A stretch of DNA of 64,000 nt from Bradyrhizobium yuanmingense (GCF_029167105.1 NZ_JARFML010000015.1:1-64000), one strand, 5' to 3'. Numbered from the stretch's first letter, positions 26,034-34,928 are shown. The notes: a model not told the origin generated them from the sequence alone. Numbers and translations are program-made.

Positions 26034-27092
26034 ATGGCGTTGATGCGTCGGCAGTCCCTGGTCAAGTTCGATGCGCCGCTGTGCGAGACCATCGTCGACA
26101 CGCCCAAGCCGCAAGGCCGTGAGGTCCTGGTCCGCATCGAGCGCTGCGGCCTCTGCCACTCCGATCTCCACATCCAGGACGGCTATGCCGATCTCGGCGG
26201 CGGCAAGAAGCTCGACACCACGCGCGGCATGACGCTGCCCTTCACGCTCGGCCACGAGATCGCGGGCGTCGTCGACGAGGTCGGCCCCGACGTTCCGGCC
26301 GGGCTCGTCGGCGCCAAGAAGGCGGTGTTTCCGTGGATCGGCTGCGGCCAGTGCCGCGACTGCGCCAATGGCGACGAGAACCTCTGCGTCAAGCAGCGCT
26401 TCCTCGGTGTCTCCATTGACGGCGGCTTCGCCACCCACGTTCTGGTCCCCGACGCCAAATATCTGCTCGACTACGATCCCCTGCCCGTCAACCAGGCCGC
26501 GACCCTGATGTGCTCGGGCGTTACCGCCTATGGCGCGCTCAAGCGCCTGGTCGACCGTCCGCGCCAGCGCAATCTCTTGCTGATCGGCCTCGGCGGCGTC
26601 GGCATGATGGGCCTGTCGTTCGCGCAGGCGATGTTCAAGCAGCCGATCACGGTCGCCGACCTCTCGCCGGCCGCGCGCGAGACGGCACTCAAGAACGGTG
26701 CCGCCGTCGCCTACGATCCGGCCGAGCCCGATGTTATCAAGCGCATCCTGAAGGAGACCGAGGGCGGCTTCGACGAGATCGTCGATTTTGCCGGCAACGA
26801 GAAGTCGATGGCCTTTGCCGTCGCCGTTGTCGCGCGGGGCGGCAAGATCGTGGTCTCCGGCCTGATGGGCGGCCAGTTCACGCTACCGATGGTGCAATGG
26901 GTCTACAAGCGCATGACCATCGAAGGTTTCATGGTCGGCACGCTCGCCGAGGCCCACGAGCTGATGGCACTCGCCCGCGCCGGCAAGATCAAGCCGACGC
27001 CGATGCGCGAGGAGCCGATGGGCGACGTGCAGAAATGGATCGACGAATTGCGCGCCGGCAAGGTCGTCGGCCGCATCGTCCTGAAGAACTGA
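26034..27092 (+). CDS. Zinc-dependent alcohol dehydrogenase (MDR family)
   Basis: 352 residues of the medium-chain dehydrogenase/reductase family. Catalytic zinc ligands are in CGLCHSDLH (about 38-46) and GHEIAGVV; structural zinc ligands are in CGQCRDCANGDENLC. The Rossmann motif is LIGLGGVGMMGL (about 178-189). The alcohol or aldehyde substrate is not predictable. The ATG at 26034 follows CGGAGGAAAGAAA. It sits directly behind rsmA on the same strand, at the border between the core operon and an accessory stretch. Confidence 0.88.
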   Translation: MALMRRQSLVKFDAPLCETIVDTPKPQGREVLVRIERCGLCHSDLHIQDGYADLGGGKKLDTTRGMTLPFTLGHEIAGVVDEVGPDVPAGLVGAKKAVFPWIGCGQCRDCANGDENLCVKQRFLGVSIDGGFATHVLVPDAKYLLDYDPLPVNQAATLMCSGVTAYGALKRLVDRPRQRNLLLIGLGGVGMMGLSFAQAMFKQPITVADLSPAARETALKNGAAVAYDPAEPDVIKRILKETEGGFDEIVDFAGNEKSMAFAVAVVARGGKIVVSGLMGGQFTLPMVQWVYKRMTIEGFMVGTLAEAHELMALARAGKIKPTPMREEPMGDVQKWIDELRAGKVVGRIVLKN

Positions 27093-27164
27093 CCGCGGCG
27101 GCGGGTCAAACGCAAGTCTCGCCCGCCGCACGGAACGCCTGCGGCCGCGCCGCGTTGGCTGCGC

Positions 27165-27401
27165 ATGTCGATCCGTTGCACCGTCGAAAGCGCATTCTTC
27201 ATCGCCTGGAGCTGCCTGGAGAAGAGCGGCGAGCTCGGGCCGCCGGACGCGAGCGCGAACTTCCTGCTCGACGTCATCGAGGCCCAGCTTCGAACCGGTG
27301 AGCGCCGGCAATTGATGCTCGCCAACCGGGCGATCGACGCGTACCGCGCCGCTGCGGCACAAGGCCGACTGACGGGGGATCGCGAAGTCCGCTGCGGCTG
27401 A
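27165..27401 (+). CDS. Hypothetical protein (78 aa)
   Basis: MSIRCTVESAFFIAWSCLEK... followed by a helical, charged region (IEAQLRTGERRQLMLANRAI). No signal peptide or membrane span. The composition and balanced sequence look protein-like, and small proteins of this kind recur in Bradyrhizobium (impression only). No clear ribosome-binding site. Function unknown. Confidence 0.5.
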   Translation: MSIRCTVESAFFIAWSCLEKSGELGPPDASANFLLDVIEAQLRTGERRQLMLANRAIDAYRAAAAQGRLTGDREVRCG

Positions 27402-27560
27402 CGATCCTCGCTGCCGTCCAGCCCACTGAGGCCCGCGACGCCGTGCTCTAGTTTTCAACGTTCGAACGTCCGTTGTGTGCACTTTGGAACCGTCGGTTCC
27501 GCCGCGGAAACGTAGGTTTGCCGCTGGCGCCGATTCCCGGCCCGCCCAAGAGAACACAAT

Positions 27561-28280
27561 GTGACCGGTCGGCCCCAGAACGATCTGCTCCGGCAGCTCA
27601 ATCATCAGGATTTCGAACTGCTCGCGCCTCACCTCCAGCCGATCGAACTCGAGGCGAGCGACGTCCTGCATCACGCCGGCGACCAGATCGCCGCGGTCCA
27701 TTTTCCATGCGGTCCCGCGCTGGTGTCGTTCGCCGTGCCGGTCGAGGACGACCGCGAGGTCGAAAGCCTGCTGGTGGGGAGCGAGGGTGCGGTCGGCATC
27801 GCCGCCGGCCGCAGCCCTTCGCTCGCCTATTCGCGCATGATCGTGAAGCTCGGCGGCACCCTGATGCGGCTCCCGCTGCGCGCGCTCGAGCAGGCGCAGC
27901 AGAGGTCGGCGACGCTCCAGGAGGCCTTCGCGCGCTACGCCGACTGTCAGTTCGCGCAGCTCTTGCAGACCGCGGCCTGCAACGCTGCGCATTCGATCGA
28001 GCAGCGGGCCGCCAAGTGGATCATCTCCACCCAGGAACATATCGGCGGAGCCGAGATTCCCCTCACCCACGAGCAGCTCGCCGGCATGCTGGGCGTCTCC
28101 CGCAGCTATGCCAGCCGCGTCATCCAGATGTTCAAGGCGCGGCGCATCCTCGCGACCCGCCGCGGCGCCATCCTGATCCTCGACGCAGCAGCGCTCGAAG
28201 CGAAAGCCTGCGGCTGCAACGATTGGGTGAAGAAGCATTTCCACGAGGTACACGGTGGAGCGGCACTCGCGGAGGGCTGA
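27561..28280 (+). CDS. Crp/Fnr-family transcriptional regulator (first of three)
   Basis: 239 residues from GTG at 27561. An N-terminal cyclic-nucleotide-binding-like domain (about 15-125) lacks the canonical cAMP contact motif, having GSEGAVGIAAG instead. The C-terminal winged helix reads PLTHEQLAGMLGVSRSYASRVIQMFKARR (about 175-205). There are no N-terminal FNR iron-sulfur cysteines; cysteines in DCQFAQ, TAACNAA and KACGCND are scattered. Two palindromes lie upstream (27458-27469, 27486-27500). Ligand and targets unknown. Confidence 0.85.
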   Translation: MTGRPQNDLLRQLNHQDFELLAPHLQPIELEASDVLHHAGDQIAAVHFPCGPALVSFAVPVEDDREVESLLVGSEGAVGIAAGRSPSLAYSRMIVKLGGTLMRLPLRALEQAQQRSATLQEAFARYADCQFAQLLQTAACNAAHSIEQRAAKWIISTQEHIGGAEIPLTHEQLAGMLGVSRSYASRVIQMFKARRILATRRGAILILDAAALEAKACGCNDWVKKHFHEVHGGAALAEG

Positions 28281-28290
28281 CGCCTCCGTA

Positions 28291-29028
28291 TCACCCCTGA
28301 CGCGGCGACTGCCGCTTCAGATGCAAATAGGCCGGACTGAAATCGCCGAGCCGCTGCAGCTCGCGCCATTTCTGCACGACCAGCTCGCCGTCGCGAAGAT
28401 CCATCGCGCCGCTGCGCCTGAGATCTGCGAGCGTCCGGTTCACCGTCGCGATCGCCATGCCGAGCGTCTCGCCGAGCTGTGCGAGGCTGATCGGCATGCG
28501 GCAGCGATTGCCGCGCACCAGCTGCGCCGCGCGGGCACGGTAGAACAGCTCGCAAAACAGATGCGCCATGCGCGTCTGCATCGGCCGGGCGCTGTTGTTG
28601 GTGATGGCCTCGCGAAAGATCGCGGCGTCGCGCAGCGTCTCGCGCCAGACTGCGAGCCCGAAGGTCGGTCGCCGCCGGAACGCGATGAACAATTCGCGGT
28701 GCGGGATGAATGCGACCGACGCCGGCCCGAGCGCACTGAGCCCGTGATCCATCTGATCGAGGAACAGCCCCTGCGCATCCGGAAGATCGCCGGTGAGGTG
28801 GAACGCCAGATATTGCCGCCCCCCGCTGCCGAGGAGGTGATAGCGGGCAACCATGCCGGAGACGACCAGAGCGGAATGCTCGGGTTCGTCGCCTTGACGG
28901 ATGAAATCCTCATTGGGTGCGAAATCGCGCACCATGAAGGTCAGCGCGCGAATCTCAGCGATATCCTCCTCTGCGAGCACGGTATGCTCGCCGAGGTTCC
29001 GTATCAGCACGTCGTGAGCTTTTTCCAT
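28291..29028 (-). CDS. Crp/Fnr-family transcriptional regulator (second of three)
   Basis: 245 residues from ATG at 29028 (a TTG four codons earlier is possible). It has a cNMP-binding-like beta-roll (FAPNEDFIRQGDEPEHSALV, then HLTGDLPDAQGLFLDQ) and a C-terminal helix-turn-helix SLAQLGETLGMAIATVNRTLADLRRSG. The end, RELQRLGDFSPAYLHLK, closely parallels the third regulator (RRLADFTPDYL), so these two look like paralogues. It is convergent with the first regulator, 10 bases apart. Confidence 0.86.
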   Translation of the reverse strand: MEKAHDVLIRNLGEHTVLAEEDIAEIRALTFMVRDFAPNEDFIRQGDEPEHSALVVSGMVARYHLLGSGGRQYLAFHLTGDLPDAQGLFLDQMDHGLSALGPASVAFIPHRELFIAFRRRPTFGLAVWRETLRDAAIFREAITNNSARPMQTRMAHLFCELFYRARAAQLVRGNRCRMPISLAQLGETLGMAIATVNRTLADLRRSGAMDLRDGELVVQKWRELQRLGDFSPAYLHLKRQSPRQG

Positions 29029-29185
29029 GGCGCCGCCCAAAATAGCGCCGGTTCTATCAAATGATACGTCCGGCCTGCGTTCAGCGGACTAGAACGCAGA
29101 TCGGAAGCACAGGTTGCTAACCGGCTTGCGACGCATCGATCGCAGCCACGCCATTCCCCCGACTTCGGACCGAGCCGGCCTTCTC

Positions 29186-29425
29186 ATGAACAGCAATACT
29201 CTCCTGGAGCGCATCCGCCGCCTGTTCGCGTCCGATGCCGGCGAGCATCTGGACAGCATCAGCGAGGCCTTGCTCAGGGGAACGCTGAGGGAGCCGGTCC
29301 GGCCGATGTCGGATCAGGAGCTCGCCCGCGCCATCCGCGAGTTCCGCTCCGTGCCGGTTTCCGACTGGACGCTTGCGAAACTGTCGCGTCGCTTGGCCGA
29401 GGCGCCGGTGCCGCGGGACGGCTGA
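29186..29425 (+). CDS. Hypothetical protein (79 aa)
   Basis: MNSNTLLERIRRLFASDAGEHL... with PMSDQELARAIREFRS and a C-terminal LAKLSRRLAEAPVPRDG. Soluble and charged, with no recognised domain. I chose the ATG at 29186; the frame continues upstream to 29114 without better support. It ends 17 bases before the third Crp/Fnr gene and may share its transcript. Function unknown. Confidence 0.5.
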   Translation: MNSNTLLERIRRLFASDAGEHLDSISEALLRGTLREPVRPMSDQELARAIREFRSVPVSDWTLAKLSRRLAEAPVPRDG

Positions 29426-29442
29426 AGCGGCACGCGAGGCTC

Positions 29443-30144
29443 ATGCCGCATCTGAAGTTCATCGCCCGTCTCCAAGCGATCGAAGGCCTGTCCGAGGACG
29501 AGCGCCGGCAGATCGCGGACTTGCCGTCCACGCTGCGCCAGGTCGCCGACGGCGAGATCGTGCTGCGCCAGGGCGAGGCCGCGACCCGCTGCGTCTTCAT
29601 CGTCAGCGGCTTCCTCTACCAGTCGCGCATCGTCGGCGATCGCAGCCAGACGCTCGCCTTCCATGTTCCCGGCGACATGCCGTGCCTGCACACGCTGCTG
29701 GTCTCGCCGATGGACGCCGACCTCGTGGGGCTCGGCCCGACCATCGTCGGCACCGTCGCCCACAGCCAGCTCCGCCAGCTGCTCGACGGCTCGGCCCACC
29801 TGACCCGAGCCTTCTGGCGCGAGACGCTGATCGACGCGGCGATCTCGCGGCAATGGATCGCCCGCCTCGGCGCACAGGCGGCGCTGCCCAAGGTCGCGCA
29901 CCTCATCTGCGAGCTCGCCGCAAGGCTGGAGATCGTCGGCCTCGTCAGGGACAATTGCTTCCAGATGCCGATGACGCAGCGTCACGTCGCGGACGCCTGC
30001 GGATTGTCGATCGTCCACGTCAACCGTACCATCCAGGAGCTGAGGCACCGTGGATTGATCGCCTGGGAAGGCAGCGAGGTCGAGCTGCTCCAGCCCGACG
30101 AGCTGCGGAGACTGGCGGATTTCACGCCGGACTATCTGAGCTGA
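29443..30144 (+). CDS. Crp/Fnr-family transcriptional regulator (third of three)
   Basis: 233 residues. The N-terminal beta-roll domain includes VADGEIVLRQGEAATRCVFIVSGF and FHVPGDMPCLHTLLVSP. The helix-turn-helix is TQRHVADACGLSIVHVNRTIQELRHRG (about 180-206). No FNR-type cysteine cluster is seen. Paralogous to the second regulator by its C-terminal end. Its last 13 bases overlap the convergent cupin gene. Confidence 0.86.
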   Translation: MPHLKFIARLQAIEGLSEDERRQIADLPSTLRQVADGEIVLRQGEAATRCVFIVSGFLYQSRIVGDRSQTLAFHVPGDMPCLHTLLVSPMDADLVGLGPTIVGTVAHSQLRQLLDGSAHLTRAFWRETLIDAAISRQWIARLGAQAALPKVAHLICELAARLEIVGLVRDNCFQMPMTQRHVADACGLSIVHVNRTIQELRHRGLIAWEGSEVELLQPDELRRLADFTPDYLS

Positions 30145-30743
30145 GCGGCCCGCCACGCGGCGAGCAGCGGCCCGCCGCTCCCCTGCACGGGATCCGTCTT
30201 CGGCTTGCGGACCTTGGCGATGCGCTTGACCGCGTCCGGACGCTCGCGCGTGTCGGTGCACTCGTCGTAGGTGCCGTCCTGCGGATAGGCGCCGACGACC
30301 AGAAAGTCCCGGCTAGATTCGATCAGCCGGTGGCCGGTGCCCGCGGGCAGGACCAGCACGTCGCCCGCTTTCAGTTTCAGGATGCGGCCCTTGATGCCGC
30401 CGCATTCGATCCTCGCCGTGCCGCGCGCCACGCCCATCACTTCATGGATCTGGGAATGATAGTGGACGAAGTCGTACACGGTGTCGCGCCACGACCGGCC
30501 CCAGCCGTTGGTGTCGAACAGCGTGTCGATGACGACCTCGGGCGGAAAGCGCCGACCGTTCAGCTTCACCGCGCCGCGATAGAGCAGCGCCGGGAAGCGC
30601 GGATGGTTCGGCACGATGCCATCGTCGCGAAAATGCATAGCGGTCGGCTTGCGGGCCCGCACCAGCCCCCGCAGCGTCGCCGCATCGGGCTGCTCCTCCA
30701 CCAGCTTCTTGGCAAAATTCTTGATCTGATCCTTGACCGGCAT
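30132..30743 (-). CDS. YjlB-like cupin protein
   Basis: 203 residues with a single cupin: HYHSQIHEVMGVARGTARIECGG (motif 1, about 93-115) and LKAGDVLVLPAGTGHRL (motif 2, about 124-140), giving His/His/Glu/His metal ligands. The N-terminal PNHPRFPALLYRGAV region resembles the YjlB family, whose function is unknown. AGGAGA precedes the ATG. It overlaps the end of the third Crp/Fnr gene by 13 bases (convergent). Confidence 0.75.
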   Translation of the reverse strand: MPVKDQIKNFAKKLVEEQPDAATLRGLVRARKPTAMHFRDDGIVPNHPRFPALLYRGAVKLNGRRFPPEVVIDTLFDTNGWGRSWRDTVYDFVHYHSQIHEVMGVARGTARIECGGIKGRILKLKAGDVLVLPAGTGHRLIESSRDFLVVGAYPQDGTYDECTDTRERPDAVKRIAKVRKPKTDPVQGSGGPLLAAWRAAQLR

Positions 30744-31034
30744 GACGTCTCCTCAGCCGCGAAACAACGGCTGCAGAGGCGAGAAGTTTCTGGACGCGGG
30801 GGCGAGGCCAGCGAGAAACGTAGAACGATCCAGGAAACAGAAGTCGTGTGGTGACGCCCTGGGTCTGTGCGTCAAGTCCCAACTGTGACGTGGCGGCCCG
30901 ACCTGGCAGGCGACGCATGGCCCGCACCGGGATGACGGATTAACAGCAGGCGCTCTAGCCGCCGCTGGCTGTCGCACCGCTTTTCGCCCCGGCATCCAGC
31001 TGTTAGACTGGCGTCATTGCTTTGGGGAATTTTA

Positions 31035-32378
31035 ATGCGCGCGAGAATTTTCAATCGCGTCGTGAAGCTGGCAGCACTGGTCGCCGCCACGCTCGCCGCC
31101 GCTCAACCCGCATCTGCCGAGAAGCGCATCGCGCTCGTGGTCGGCAACTCCGCCTACAAGAACATCACGCCGCTCGACAATCCGTCCAAGGATGCGAGCC
31201 TGATGGCCCAGACGCTGGGCGCGCTCGGCTTCACGTTGGTCGGCGGACGGGCCCAGCTCGATCTCGACAAGGGCGCGATGGACATCGCGGTGCAGAACTT
31301 TGGGCGGCAGGTGCAGGGCGCCGACGTCGCGCTGTTCTACTATGCCGGCCACGGCGTGCAGGTCGCCGGCTCCAATTATCTGGTGCCTGTCGGCGCCAAT
31401 CCCACCCGCGAGGCCGATGTCGATTTCCAGATGACCGACGTCAATCTCGTGCTGCGTCAGATGCAGGGCTCCGGCACGCGGCTCAACCTCGTGATCCTCG
31501 ATGCCTGTCGCAACAACCCGTTCGGCTCGCGCGGCCTGCGCGCCTCCGACGGCGGTCTTGCACAGATGCGCGCGCCCGAGGGCACGCTGATCTCCTACGC
31601 GACCCAACCCGGCAACGTCGCCCAGGACGGCAGCGACGGCCACAGCCCCTACACCAAGGCACTCGCCACGACGATCCGGGTCGCCGGCCTCGACGTGTTT
31701 CAGACCTTCAACCAGGTCGGCCTTGCCGTGAAGCGCGCGACCGCAGGTGCACAGCAGCCCTGGGTGTCGTCTTCGCCGATCGACGGCACGTTCTACTTCG
31801 TACCGCCGGCGCAAGCCGCACCGCCGCAGGTTGCAGCGATGCAAGCCGATCCCCTACCTGCGGAGCGTCTGCGCGCCGATCCTGACCGCGTCCCCTTGCG
31901 CGATGCGGCGCTGCTCAGCGAATTGAGCGAGCGGCTGTACGAGCTCAATTTCGATCCCGACACGCCCGACGGGATGACGCGCGCCATCACCAAACTCCAG
32001 CAGCGCATCGCGATGGCGCCGACGGGCGAAGCGACCGAGGGCCTGCTGCTGCGGATGCGCAAGATGGAGGATCTGAAGCCCTGGGGCTCGATCGTCTACG
32101 GGCCCGACAGCAGCAAATGGGGCATGTCGTGGAATCACGCCTCGCGGCGCGCGGCGGTAGCGGATGCGCGCGGCAATTGCGGCGGCGCCAAATGCCCCAT
32201 CGAGCTCTCGTTCTACGGCAACAGCTGCGGCGCCTTCGCCATTTCCGACAAATCGTGGTCGCTGGTCCAGCGCGAGGGCGTGCAGCGCGCCAGGAACGCC
32301 GCGCTTGACGAATGCGGCAAGGCTGGCAAAGCTTGCCGGATTATCGGATCCGTCTGTGCCGACGGCTCCGGCCGCTGA
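31035..32378 (+). CDS. Secreted caspase-like (C14) protein with C-terminal DUF4189-type domain
   Basis: 447 residues: signal peptide (VVKLAALVAATLAAAQPASA), then a caspase/p20 domain with the catalytic dyad His106 (FYYAGHGVQV) and Cys158 (LVILDACRNNPFGSRG). A linker runs over about 265-355. The C-terminal domain (about 360-447) is Cys-rich (GNCGGAKCP, GNSCGAFAIS, DECGKAGKACRI, SVCADG), matching DUF4189. ATG at 31035 follows TGGGGAATTTTA. Bacterial metacaspase-like proteins cleave after Lys/Arg, but targets here are unknown. Confidence 0.85.
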   Translation: MRARIFNRVVKLAALVAATLAAAQPASAEKRIALVVGNSAYKNITPLDNPSKDASLMAQTLGALGFTLVGGRAQLDLDKGAMDIAVQNFGRQVQGADVALFYYAGHGVQVAGSNYLVPVGANPTREADVDFQMTDVNLVLRQMQGSGTRLNLVILDACRNNPFGSRGLRASDGGLAQMRAPEGTLISYATQPGNVAQDGSDGHSPYTKALATTIRVAGLDVFQTFNQVGLAVKRATAGAQQPWVSSSPIDGTFYFVPPAQAAPPQVAAMQADPLPAERLRADPDRVPLRDAALLSELSERLYELNFDPDTPDGMTRAITKLQQRIAMAPTGEATEGLLLRMRKMEDLKPWGSIVYGPDSSKWGMSWNHASRRAAVADARGNCGGAKCPIELSFYGNSCGAFAISDKSWSLVQREGVQRARNAALDECGKAGKACRIIGSVCADGSGR

Positions 32379-32404
32379 TACCTTTTCATTTGGATCTTTT
32401 GCTC

Positions 32405-32899
32405 ATGCGCGATGCTGTCAGCCGTGCGACTGCCCTCGCCTTCGTTCTCAACCTCGCCATCGCCCCACTGCCGGCCTTGGCGCAATCCGGCAGCGCCGGC
32501 GGCTCGATCGGCAATGACGAGAAGTCGCTGTCGGGCTCGCGGTCGGACCGCTCGGCCGAGCCGGCTCCGTCTGCACGCCGGAGCAAGCCGGCCGAGGAAT
32601 CGCGTTCCTCGTCACGGCGAAGCGGCGGCGGAGGTGGCGGTGGCAGCTTTGACGGCGCCTGGGTCGTCACTAGCGTCGGCTGCGGCGGCTCGGTCAGCGG
32701 CGCCGTCGTGGTCACCTCGGGCCGGGTGATCGGCGAAGGCGTGACTGGAACCGTGAGCCCAAGCGGCTCTGTCAGCACGCAGGGACGAGGCGAGGGCGTG
32801 ACCTTCACCAGCTCCGGCCGCCTCTCCGGTCGCAGCGGATCCGGGACGTGGCGCCGCTCCGACGGCTGCGGCGGAACCTGGAGCTCGACCAAGCAGTAA
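32405..32899 (+). CDS. Secreted Gly/Ser-rich low-complexity protein
   Basis: 164 residues with a signal peptide (AFVLNLAIAPLPALA), a basic Ser-rich segment, a run of seven Gly at about 74-80, and a C-terminal beta-rich part (GCGGSVSGAVVVTSGRVIGEG... GTWRRSDGCGGTWSSTKQ) with two Cys-Gly-Gly motifs. I recognise no characterised family. It starts 26 bases after the caspase-like gene on the same strand, so co-transcription is likely. A cell-envelope role is a guess. Confidence 0.6.
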   Translation: MRDAVSRATALAFVLNLAIAPLPALAQSGSAGGSIGNDEKSLSGSRSDRSAEPAPSARRSKPAEESRSSSRRSGGGGGGGSFDGAWVVTSVGCGGSVSGAVVVTSGRVIGEGVTGTVSPSGSVSTQGRGEGVTFTSSGRLSGRSGSGTWRRSDGCGGTWSSTKQ

Positions 32900-33046
32900 G
32901 GGAAAAGCCTGAATTCACGGCGGAACGAACGCCGCACAGGCCCGATTCAAGCCACATCCTCTCCGGATTTGCGGCTCATTGCCACCCAAGTCTTTGACGA
33001 GAAAGGGCTCGTTGAGAGTTGCGTCATGCGTAACCGGGAGACCAGG

Positions 33047-34333
33047 ATGGGCAACCGCGCCGCAAAGTTCATTTCGACCCTCGTCGCCAGCATCATAGCG
33101 GGTGCACCACTAGCCGCGGTGTCGCAGAACGCGCCGACCGCCACGAGCGCGGCCAATCCGGCTGCCGACTGCCTCGCTTCGCCGAAGGGCGTCGCGCCGC
33201 AGGGACAGCATTGGTACTATCGCCTCGATCGCGCGACGAAACGGCAATGCTGGTATCTGCGCGCAGCGGGCGACAAGAACAGCGCAAAGGCCGCGCAAAC
33301 CGCGCAGGCCGATACACCGGCGGCAGAGCCGACCCCGCAGCAGCACCCCCCCGTGCAGGATGCGCGCGCCGAATATCTGGCGCCACGGAACGGTGCCGCC
33401 GCCAAGACGCCAAGCGCTGTGATGCAGGCCGCAGCCGCACCGGCGCCGCAACCCACTGCGGACCAGGCGCCCCAGAGCAACGCGCAGCAGCAGCCCGCCT
33501 CGCCCGCTTCGCCTTGGCCCGATGTGTCGACGGCGTCCCCTCCGCCCGCACCGCCGCCGGCGCCTGCCGTGGTGGCCGCAGCCGCGCAGCCGGCCGCAAA
33601 GCCGGCGAAATCCCCCTCACCCGTGGCGCCCGCAGCGGCAGACACCAACCCGACCGACAAGCCAGCCGGCTCGGTTCAGAAGCTGCTGCTCGTAATCGGC
33701 GGCGCGCTGACGCTCGCCGGCATTCTCGGCAGCCTGATCTACCGCTTCGCCGGTGCCCGCGTTCGCGTCCAGTCCGCCGACCGTCATGGCTATTGGGGTG
33801 ACCGGGAGGCGCAGGACGCAAGCCGCCCGCCCTGGCGCGATGCGGGGCCGGCCGACTTGCAGCCGCCGCGCCCGATCGACTTCGATGCGGCGCGTCCGCA
33901 GGCGACGAAGCAAGTGACGAAACTCGCCGAGATCCGCCGCGAGATCCATCTGATCGAAGCCCGCAAGTCGCGTGTTGCCGCCGCGGCCGCAGAGCGGGAA
34001 ACGACCACACGCCGGGAGGGCGAGGGCAAGATGTTCGAAGGCGCATTCGAGATCGTGGCTGCGGTCCCCAAGCCCGCCGCCAACGAGAGCGCCGAGGATC
34101 GAACCGCCAAGGATCTTGCTATCAAGGATCGAGCTGTCAAGCATCGAACTGACGCCGGGGATCGCACTGACGTGCCGGCCGATCGCGACGCCGACGCGGT
34201 CGACGTCGATGTCATCACGACGATGCTGGAACAGCTGGCGAAGGAAGGCCCGCGCCTGTCGCGGCCTAACCTTGAAGCTGACCTTGCAAACTTCGCACGA
34301 AGCCTACGAGGCCGATCCGCCGCTCGCGCTTGA
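33047..34333 (+). CDS. Pro/Ala-rich envelope protein with one internal membrane segment
   Basis: About 428 residues from ATG at 33047 (GGGAG upstream; ATG at 33026 is also possible). It has a signal-like N-terminus (KFISTLVASIIAGAPLAAVS), then a short CLASPKGVAPQGQHWYYRLDR...QCWYLRA motif that looks conserved. A long Pro/Ala/Gln tract, a membrane segment (KLLLVIGGALTLAGILGSLIYRF, about 206-228) and a charged tail with degenerate repeats (KDLAIKDRAVKHR) follow. The last 68 bases overlap gmk on the opposite strand. Function unknown. Confidence 0.6.
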   Translation: MGNRAAKFISTLVASIIAGAPLAAVSQNAPTATSAANPAADCLASPKGVAPQGQHWYYRLDRATKRQCWYLRAAGDKNSAKAAQTAQADTPAAEPTPQQHPPVQDARAEYLAPRNGAAAKTPSAVMQAAAAPAPQPTADQAPQSNAQQQPASPASPWPDVSTASPPPAPPPAPAVVAAAAQPAAKPAKSPSPVAPAAADTNPTDKPAGSVQKLLLVIGGALTLAGILGSLIYRFAGARVRVQSADRHGYWGDREAQDASRPPWRDAGPADLQPPRPIDFDAARPQATKQVTKLAEIRREIHLIEARKSRVAAAAAERETTTRREGEGKMFEGAFEIVAAVPKPAANESAEDRTAKDLAIKDRAVKHRTDAGDRTDVPADRDADAVDVDVITTMLEQLAKEGPRLSRPNLEADLANFARSLRGRSAARA

Positions 34334-34925
34334 GCCGTTCGGCCTTCAGGATCGACTGCACCTCGGCGAAGGCTTCGTCGACCGCGTGATTGATCACGAT
34401 GTAATCGTACTCGGCCCAGTGGCTCATCTCGTCGCTGGCACGGCTCATCCGCTTGCGGATCACCTCGTCGGAATCCTGCGCGCGCGAGTGCAGGCGCTTC
34501 TCGAGGTCGGCGGCAGAGGGCGGCAGGATGAAGACGCTGACGACGTCGGCGCGCGCCTTCTGTTTCAATTGCTGGGTGCCCTGCCAGTCGATGTCGAACA
34601 GCACATCCTGGCCGGCCGACAACGCCGCATCCACGGGACCGCGCGGCGTACCATAGTTGTTGTCGAACACCGTCGCCCATTCCAGCAGTTCGTCGGCCTT
34701 CACCATGGCATCGAACGTCGCCTTGTCGACAAACGTATAGTCCTTGCCGTTGACCTCGCCCGGCCGCATCGCGCGCGTGGTCGCAGACACCGACATTTTC
34801 AAGCCCGGCATCCGGTCGATCAGCATGCGCGACAGCGTCGTCTTGCCCGCGCCTGATGGCGAGGACAGCACGAACATCAATCCGCGTCGCTCGACACCGT
34901 CAGTTCCGTGACCGCCCGTTGTCAT
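34266..34925 (-). CDS. gmk: Guanylate kinase
   Basis: Phosphorylates GMP to GDP. 219 residues with P-loop SSPSGAGKTT (21-30), GMP-binding SVSATTRAMRPGEVNGKDY and FDIDWQGTQQL. The first 15 residues (TTGGHGTDGVERRG) precede the core, as in other alphaproteobacterial Gmk. It lies three bases from yicC and is the last gene of the minus-strand fab-mltG-yicC-gmk series. Its 3' end overlaps the convergent Pro-rich gene by 68 bases. Confidence 0.95.
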   Translation of the reverse strand: MTTGGHGTDGVERRGLMFVLSSPSGAGKTTLSRMLIDRMPGLKMSVSATTRAMRPGEVNGKDYTFVDKATFDAMVKADELLEWATVFDNNYGTPRGPVDAALSAGQDVLFDIDWQGTQQLKQKARADVVSVFILPPSAADLEKRLHSRAQDSDEVIRKRMSRASDEMSHWAEYDYIVINHAVDEAFAEVQSILKAERLKRERRIGLVGFVRSLQGQLQG

Positions 34926-34928
34926 CGA

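Noticed and set aside
27486..27515. GGAAC...CGTA as an EcfG stress-sigma promoter
   Set aside because: Spacing is about 20 bases and the second box is not CGTT, so it fails the usual GGAAC-N16/17-CGTT pattern.
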